Assembly (NCBI GenBank): GCA_031264145.1
Contig: JAISEK010000028.1
Span: forward strand, 1-47,669
Reading direction: 5' to 3'
Origin: Deltaproteobacteria bacterium
Lineage (GTDB): Bacteria; Desulfobacterota; Desulfarculia; Adiutricales; Adiutricaceae
DNA: 47,669 nucleotides
Shown here: piece after piece, positions 43,102 through 47,669 of the stretch
How positions within the stretch are numbered: the first letter of the stretch is position 1
How the letters are laid out: each line of letters starts with the position of its first letter
Position numbers and translations under genes: made by a program
The notes under the pieces: model-generated
Seen by the model: the letters and a program-made list of their open reading frames with translations, nothing else
What the model was told of the DNA's origin: nothing
The model's database searches: none

Positions 43102-44481
43102 TTGAGCAACTACAATGCCTCGGACAGGCCCTCTATAAAGGAACTTTTGGCCAGCCAGGGCCCCCTGGCCGACGTGTCCACGCAGGGTTGGGTAAGGACC
43201 AGGCGGGATGCCAAGGGTCTTTCCTTTCTGGAGCTCAACGACGGCTCCTGTCTCAGGAACCTCCAGGTGGTCATCCTGGATGGTGCCGGACTGGCGGAGA
43301 AGGCCAGGGAGGCCGCCACCGGGTCGGCGGTCCGCGTCAGGGGCGATCTTTCCCCCAGCCAGGGCCAGGGCCAGGCGTGGGAACTGGTGGCCAGGGATCT
43401 GGAGGTGGTCGGTCCATCCGGGCCGGACTACCCGCTTCAGAAAAAACGCCACACCGATGAATATTTGAGGGAAATTGCCCATCTCAGGCCCAGGACCAAC
43501 AAATATGGGGCCATCATGCGCCTTCGCGGCGAGATGGCCTGGGCGGTGCATGATTTTTTCCGCGGTCGCGGCTTCCTGCACGTCCACACCCCAATCATTA
43601 CGGGGAACGACTGCGAGGGCGCTGGGGCCCTTTTCAGGGTCACCACCCTGCCGGAGGGCCCGGCGTCCCCGGCAGACGAGGATTTTTTCGGCCGCCCCGC
43701 CTCCCTGACCGTCTCGGGCCAGCTGGAGGGGGAACTCCTGGCCCTGGCCCTGGGACGGATCTATGCCTTCGGGCCGACCTTCAGGGCCGAGAACTCCAAC
43801 ACCGCTAGGCACTCCGCCGAGTTCTGGATGATCGAGCCGGAGGCGGCCTTCTTCGATCTGGCCGACGACATGGCCCTGGCCGAGGACCTGGTCAAGTTTC
43901 TGGTGGCCTACGCCCTTGACCGCTGCCTGCCCGACCTGGAGCTTTTCGACCGCTTCGTCGAGAAAGGCCTCCTCGGCCGCCTTGAGGCCCTGGCCAAGGC
44001 CGACTATGTCCGGATGCCCTACGCCGAGGCCATCGACCGGCTCTCTGGGAGCGGCGATGGCTTCGCCTTCCGGCCTTTTTACGGCTGCGACCTGGCCAGC
44101 GAGCACGAGCGATTCCTTTGCGAGGCCGTGGGGGCCCCGGTCATCGTCCACGACTACCCCAGCTCGATCAAGCCCTTCTACATGCGCCTTTCCGATGACG
44201 GCCGGACCGTGGCGGCCATGGACATGCTGGTGCCCAGGGTCGGGGAGCTGGTAGGCGGCAGCCAGCGGGAGGAGAGGCTCGACGTCCTCTCCCGGCGTCT
44301 CGACGAACTTGGCCTGTCGAGGGAAGCCTATTGGTGGTACCTGGACACCAGGCGCTGGGGCGGCGCCCCCCACTCGGGCTTCGGCCTGGGCTTTGACCGT
44401 TTCCTGATGCTCCTTACGGGGGTCAACAACATAAGGGACGTGCAGCCCTTCCCCCGGACCCCCAGAAACCTGGAGTTCTAG
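43102..44481 (+). CDS. asnS: asparaginyl-tRNA synthetase
   Basis: A class II synthetase of about 459 residues, near the E. coli size (466). It has an N-terminal anticodon-binding OB fold (QGWVRTRRDAKGLSFLELNDGS), the catalytic motif 2 FGPTFRAENSNTARHSAEFWM and motif 3 GFGLGFDRFLMLLTG, and it ends IRDVQPFPRTPRNLEF as AsnRS proteins do. I favour TTG 43102 (MSNYNASDRPSIKELL) because GGAGG lies four bases upstream. A GTG at 43030 would add 24 residues with no counterpart. It attaches asparagine to tRNA-Asn. Confidence 0.93.
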   Translation: MSNYNASDRPSIKELLASQGPLADVSTQGWVRTRRDAKGLSFLELNDGSCLRNLQVVILDGAGLAEKAREAATGSAVRVRGDLSPSQGQGQAWELVARDLEVVGPSGPDYPLQKKRHTDEYLREIAHLRPRTNKYGAIMRLRGEMAWAVHDFFRGRGFLHVHTPIITGNDCEGAGALFRVTTLPEGPASPADEDFFGRPASLTVSGQLEGELLALALGRIYAFGPTFRAENSNTARHSAEFWMIEPEAAFFDLADDMALAEDLVKFLVAYALDRCLPDLELFDRFVEKGLLGRLEALAKADYVRMPYAEAIDRLSGSGDGFAFRPFYGCDLASEHERFLCEAVGAPVIVHDYPSSIKPFYMRLSDDGRTVAAMDMLVPRVGELVGGSQREERLDVLSRRLDELGLSREAYWWYLDTRRWGGAPHSGFGLGFDRFLMLLTGVNNIRDVQPFPRTPRNLEF

Positions 44482-44565
44482 GGGCCGTGGGCCCCGTCGG
44501 CCGGCCCTGGATGGCCCGCGCCGTTTCCGAAAACCCTGAACGCGATTAGATGGATGGAGATAAAA

Positions 44566-45318
44566 ATGTCCCTTATAATTGGCATGGCCGGCAAAGGCGG
44601 CACTGGAAAGACCACCCTGGCCGGCATGGCCGTCCGATATCTGGCCCGGAAGGGCAAGGTGCCCATCCTGGCCGTCGACGCCGACTCCAACGCCAACCTG
44701 GCCGATGTCCTGGGCATGACCTACGACCGTACCCTGAGCGACGCCAGGGAGGAGATGAAGGGCTCGGTCGGCGACGTCTCGATAACCAAGGATACCCTCA
44801 TCGAGATGAGGACCCAGGAGGCCATCGTCGAGGGCGACGACTTCGACCTGGTGGTCATGGGCCAGCCGGAGGGCTCGGGCTGCTACTGCGCCGCCAACGC
44901 CGTCCTCTCCGGGGTCCTGGACAAGACCTTCAAGAACTACCCCTACCAGGTCATCGACAACGAGGCCGGCATGGAGCACATCTCCCGCCTCACGGCCAAG
45001 TACATGGACATCTTCTACGTCGTCTCCGACGCCTCCCGCAGGGGCCTGACGGCCGCCCTGCGCATCTGGCGCCTGGTGGACGAGCTCAAGATAACCATCA
45101 AGCACAAGTACCTGATCCTCAACCGCAACCGGGGCCAGGTCCCGGCCGAGGTCATGGCCATCATCGAGAGCGAGCCGATGGTCCTGGCCGGGGTCATCCC
45201 CGACGATCCGGCGATCTACGACACCGACCAGGCCGGCCGGCCGACCTCGGTGCTGGCCGAGACCAACCCGGCCGTGGCGGCGGCCATGGAGATATTCTCC
45301 AAGACCCTGGTGGAGTAG
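44566..45318 (+). CDS. cooC: CooC-type nickel-insertion ATPase
   Basis: 250 residues from ATG 44566, with GGAG six bases upstream; ATG 44554 is less likely. It is a MinD/ParA-like P-loop ATPase with a deviant Walker A GKGGTGKTT (residues 8-16), VDADSNANLADVLG and the CxC motif in GCYCAANA that binds nickel or zinc in CooC. CooC proteins load nickel into carbon monoxide dehydrogenase. No CODH genes are in the window, so the target is outside it, or this is another CooC-family member. It is followed 34 bases later by an unrecognised gene on the same strand. Confidence 0.88.
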   Translation: MSLIIGMAGKGGTGKTTLAGMAVRYLARKGKVPILAVDADSNANLADVLGMTYDRTLSDAREEMKGSVGDVSITKDTLIEMRTQEAIVEGDDFDLVVMGQPEGSGCYCAANAVLSGVLDKTFKNYPYQVIDNEAGMEHISRLTAKYMDIFYVVSDASRRGLTAALRIWRLVDELKITIKHKYLILNRNRGQVPAEVMAIIESEPMVLAGVIPDDPAIYDTDQAGRPTSVLAETNPAVAAAMEIFSKTLVE

Positions 45319-45352
45319 CCCCTAAAAAACCTCTGCCGGGAGCCCAATCCTG

Positions 45353-46636
45353 ATGCCCCTCATCAGACCAGACAATCCCAGGCTTTACCTGGAAAGCTGC
45401 CTGAGGCTGGCCAACGAGGTCCTGGCCGACTACGGGAGCCCGGCCGAGGTGGCCGAGGCCGCGGACGACCTGAACGTCTACCCCGGCCTGGAGAGCCTGG
45501 GGCCCCCCGAGTCCATAAGGGAGCTGGAAAGCCACGCCAGCCAGAGGGAGATGGGCCGCCGGGCCGTCCTCGAGGGCCGCGTCCTGTGGGAGCATCCGGC
45601 CGCCGGCGAGGCCACCCGCCTGGACCTGGGCCCCAAGTTTTTCCTTAAGCCCGCCGACCTGGCCGCCAGCTTTGGGCAGTCCGGCTCCTGGGCCGGCCTG
45701 AGGCCGGTCTCCCTGGGCCTGAGGCACGTCATCCAGCTGGTCCTCGAGATCCAGGACCTGGCCCGGGAGTCGGGCCTGGACCCGGCCAAGGTCCTGCAGC
45801 GGCAGACCTTCCTCCTCATCGCCTCCGAGGACGGCATCCAGAGGATGTCCTCCCAGGTGGCCAGGGCCCTGTCGTCCATCGTGCCCCTGGGGAACATCTG
45901 GTTCATGGCCCAGTCGTCCTTCCCGGGCCTGGGGAGGGCCCCAGGGGGCGGGTGGTCCTTTGACCCGACGTCGCCCCGCCGCCTCCACAACCACGGGCAC
46001 ATGGCCATGCAGAAGACCATGGATCGGCAGATCTTCCGCCTCGACGGCGGCGGCCGGCCCTCCTTCATGGGTCGGGCCGATTTCCTTTCCCGCCTCTCAG
46101 AGTACTGGGACCTGGCCTCCGCCAACGTCGAGGACCTGGACTACCTGTCCGGGGCCCTTGACCTCGACGGCCTGGGCCTGGCCGTCCGCCTGGGACGATC
46201 GGGCTACGGCATGATGATGGAGATCTCCCGGAACTGCCGGGACCGGCCCATCAAGGGCGGCATGTGCGCCCATGACCCGTCCCTGGGCCGGGACGTCGTG
46301 GTGGAGAGCTTCAGGCTCCGCAACGTCCTCCCCAAGGACATCAGGTTCCTCAACAAGAACATGAACCATTTCCTGAACCCGGCCAAGGCCATGGGCGAAC
46401 TGGCCGACAAGGGCCTTTTCATGCCCGTGGTGGTCTTCGGCCGATGGGTCTACTTCCAGCCAGTCCAGGGGGACCTCAACTTCCTGGTCAAGACGGCCTT
46501 CTTCACCCGGGGCCAGGCCAGGGAGATCAATTCCCTCAAGACCCAGGCCGACATCCCGGCCGCCCTGCGGGCCATGGAGGCCCAGGACGCGCGGCCTGGC
46601 TTCGCGGCCCTGGCCAGCAAGGCCATCGGCCTTTGA
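45353..46636 (+). CDS. conserved-looking protein of unknown function, downstream of cooC
   Basis: A 427-residue cytoplasmic protein, ATG 45353 with GGGAG about ten bases upstream. It has no signal peptide or membrane segments. Segments such as NIWFMAQSSFPGLG, RRLHNHGHMAMQKTMDRQ, IRFLNKNMNHFLNPAKAMGE and VVVFGRWVYFQP look structured and rich in aromatic and His residues. I do not recognise the family. The His/Gln-rich LHNHGHMAMQK pattern recalls nucleotidyltransferase-like sugar pyrophosphorylases, but this is not enough for a call. The short gap to cooC suggests co-transcription. GC content and codon use match the genome. Confidence 0.75.
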   Translation: MPLIRPDNPRLYLESCLRLANEVLADYGSPAEVAEAADDLNVYPGLESLGPPESIRELESHASQREMGRRAVLEGRVLWEHPAAGEATRLDLGPKFFLKPADLAASFGQSGSWAGLRPVSLGLRHVIQLVLEIQDLARESGLDPAKVLQRQTFLLIASEDGIQRMSSQVARALSSIVPLGNIWFMAQSSFPGLGRAPGGGWSFDPTSPRRLHNHGHMAMQKTMDRQIFRLDGGGRPSFMGRADFLSRLSEYWDLASANVEDLDYLSGALDLDGLGLAVRLGRSGYGMMMEISRNCRDRPIKGGMCAHDPSLGRDVVVESFRLRNVLPKDIRFLNKNMNHFLNPAKAMGELADKGLFMPVVVFGRWVYFQPVQGDLNFLVKTAFFTRGQAREINSLKTQADIPAALRAMEAQDARPGFAALASKAIGL

Positions 46637-47061
46637 CCTGCCGGGCCAGTGCCTGGATCCCTGGGCTGGCCTGGCGGCCAGTTTCCGCTTAACTCGGGGG
46701 CCTGGACATCTTCCCCAGATGCCGGGTCCGCTTCCGGGCGACGGTGCCCGTAAGAGCCCGCCTCAGGCCAATACCTTTCCCGCTCCTCCTCCCTGCGTCA
46801 AGAATATCCTGAACCTGAAGCCCCATTTCTTGGCTATCTCCCAATGTCTATAACCCATGACGAAGGGGAGCTTGTTCTGGACAAAAGATGATGCTCATGT
46901 AAAATGCCTGCTTTGTTGAGATCTGCTAAAATAAAGGCTTGATAATAGGTCTTAAACCTGGTCGTTTTCAGGCTTTCCAGGGGGTTTTTTACATGGGCAC
47001 AATAAATTCCTAGAACGGAATTGAAAGGCGGTCATGCTCATAGCAAGCGGAGGGAAACTAA
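46637..47061. other. gap without recognised gene
   Basis: The first part is GC-rich, and the composition becomes more even from about 46790. A minus-strand reading near 46794-46880 gives a plausible short peptide (PFVMGYRHWEIAKKWGF), possibly a vestige. No confident feature. Confidence 0.35.
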
Positions 47062-47562
47062 ATGAAGCGACGCGAAACTATAGAACAACTGCTGAATGCG
47101 CCAGAAGGCGAGCATTAGCAGTTCAAAGAATGGAAGACCAAGGACAGTCTCAAAGACGCGTTGGAAGTCTGCTGTGCGCTGGCAAACTGCGGAGGAGGGA
47201 AACTTGTTCTTGGTGTGACGGATAAACGTCCGCGCAAAGTGGTCGGTTCATCCGCATTTCCGCAGCCAGAGCGCACCCGCGCATGCTTGAAAGACAAACT
47301 GCGTGTCGGGGTGGATTTTGAGCTTTATGGCGATAATGGCAAGCGTGTGCTCGCCATTGAAGTTGCGAGCAGGCCCTTGGGGCTGCCGATACAGGTTGAC
47401 GGCATTGCGTGGTGGTATATCGGCGACAGCCTTGTTTCCATGCCGGAAGATGTCCGCAGAAGGATTTACGCCGAAAGAGGCCACGATTTCTCTGCAGAGA
47501 TTCGTGATGGCGTAAGGGCCCGGGCAAAAATAACTGTACACAATCATGGAAAAAAGGTGTAG
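47062..47562 (+). pseudogene. broken AlbA_2/Schlafen-type (divergent AAA-4) gene
   Basis: GGAGG lies eight bases before ATG 47062. The frame MKRRETIEQLLNAPEGEH is stopped by TAG at 47116-47118, then continues in the same frame as QFKEWKTKDSLKDALEV and ANCGGGKLVLGVTDKRP, which is the AlbA_2 pattern (E-F-K motif, then GGxLxxGV). A second part has ASRPLGLPIQVDG and WWYIGDSLVSM. The frame ends at 47562 inside the end of a transposon, so the C-terminal winged-helix part is missing. Intact relatives are putative DNA-binding regulators or defence proteins. Codon use is less GC-rich than the neighbours, so it was probably acquired and then disrupted. Confidence 0.75.
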
Positions 47563-47669
47563 TTCCATTCTCCATGAAATTTTGCATTTTTGATGTTTAA
47601 GCTTTCGAGCTCTTTGTCAGATACTTTGATTCCATTCAAGTATTCGTTTTCATCAAGTTCACATTGAAC
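47544..47669 (-). CDS. C-terminal end of ISAzo13-like transposase (5' part beyond window)
   Basis: On the minus strand an open frame enters from the window edge and ends at TGA 47544-47546, giving 41 residues. They read ELDENEYLNGIKVSDKELES and finish HGEWNYTFFP. The pattern GIKVSDxEL...HGEWNYT is the typical C-terminus of ISAzo13 (DDE_Tnp_ISAZ013) transposases as I remember the family. The insertion abuts and truncates the AlbA-type gene on the other strand. Confidence 0.7.
   Translation of the reverse strand, partial: VQCELDENEYLNGIKVSDKELESLNIKNAKFHGEWNYTFFP

Noticed and set aside
43006-45105. 699-codon minus-strand ORF across asnS and cooC
   Set aside because: Both asnS and cooC are clear on the plus strand; the antisense frame is open only because of high GC content.

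Overview
The window looks like chromosomal DNA of an anaerobic Gram-negative bacterium, most probably a deltaproteobacterium (Desulfobacterota). The Gram-negative call rests on an lptC-lptA-lptB-rpoN operon. The anaerobic call rests on a CooC-type nickel ATPase, a DUF362/ferredoxin protein, an aldo/keto reductase with a ferredoxin tail, HemW and CobU. Housekeeping genes are GC-rich with many GCC/GGC codons. AT-rich islands lie between genes and, unusually, inside several of them. The genus cannot be fixed from the sequence alone.

Layout. 1-282: tail of an unrecognised gene. 488-2068: AT-rich orphan adenine DNA methyltransferase, followed by a short inverted-repeat element. 2651-5058 (-): pabA-pabB-pabC, for p-aminobenzoate/folate. 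5484-6629 (+): membrane metallophosphoesterase. 6716-8014 (-): divergent PrmA-like methyltransferase. 8337-9410 (-): secreted HAD phosphatase. 10074-23123 (+): a large Ter-type stress/signalling cluster. 23264-25148 (-): two DUF805 membrane proteins and a small membrane protein. 25379-28661 (-): tRNA-Leu, tig, coaD, ilvE. 29108-32715 (-): lptC-lptA-lptB-rpoN behind a consensus sigma-70 promoter. 33208-33330: second copy of the inverted-repeat element. 33869-36807 (-): Sel1-repeat protein, aldo/keto reductase, pentapeptide-repeat protein. 37563-40511 (+): cobU, hemW, DUF362 ferredoxin protein. 40539-41228 (-): DUF554 membrane protein. 41712-42629: decayed AT-rich genes. 43102-46636 (+): asnS, cooC, and an unrecognised gene. 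47062-47669: a broken AlbA/Schlafen-type gene abutting the 3' end of an ISAzo13-like transposase gene.

The most interesting locus is 10074-23123. It carries five TerY-like von Willebrand A (vWA) proteins (three short, two with a C-terminal Cys-rich metal-binding tail), a PP2C phosphatase, and a kinase-like protein with zinc-ribbon and FHA-like tail. These form the previously described 'TerY-P triad', here with expanded vWA copies. It is followed by a PMCA-type Ca2+ P-type ATPase with an unusual membrane insertion and by a TerD-family Ca2+-binding protein. A plausible reading is a phosphorylation-controlled, Ca2+/metal-linked envelope stress module. Features that go beyond the known triad are a shared E-L/M-P-P-P-P tail on the three short TerY proteins, a huge PP2C with about nine 26-29-residue repeats and strong internal base-composition switches, and the extra membrane segments in the ATPase.
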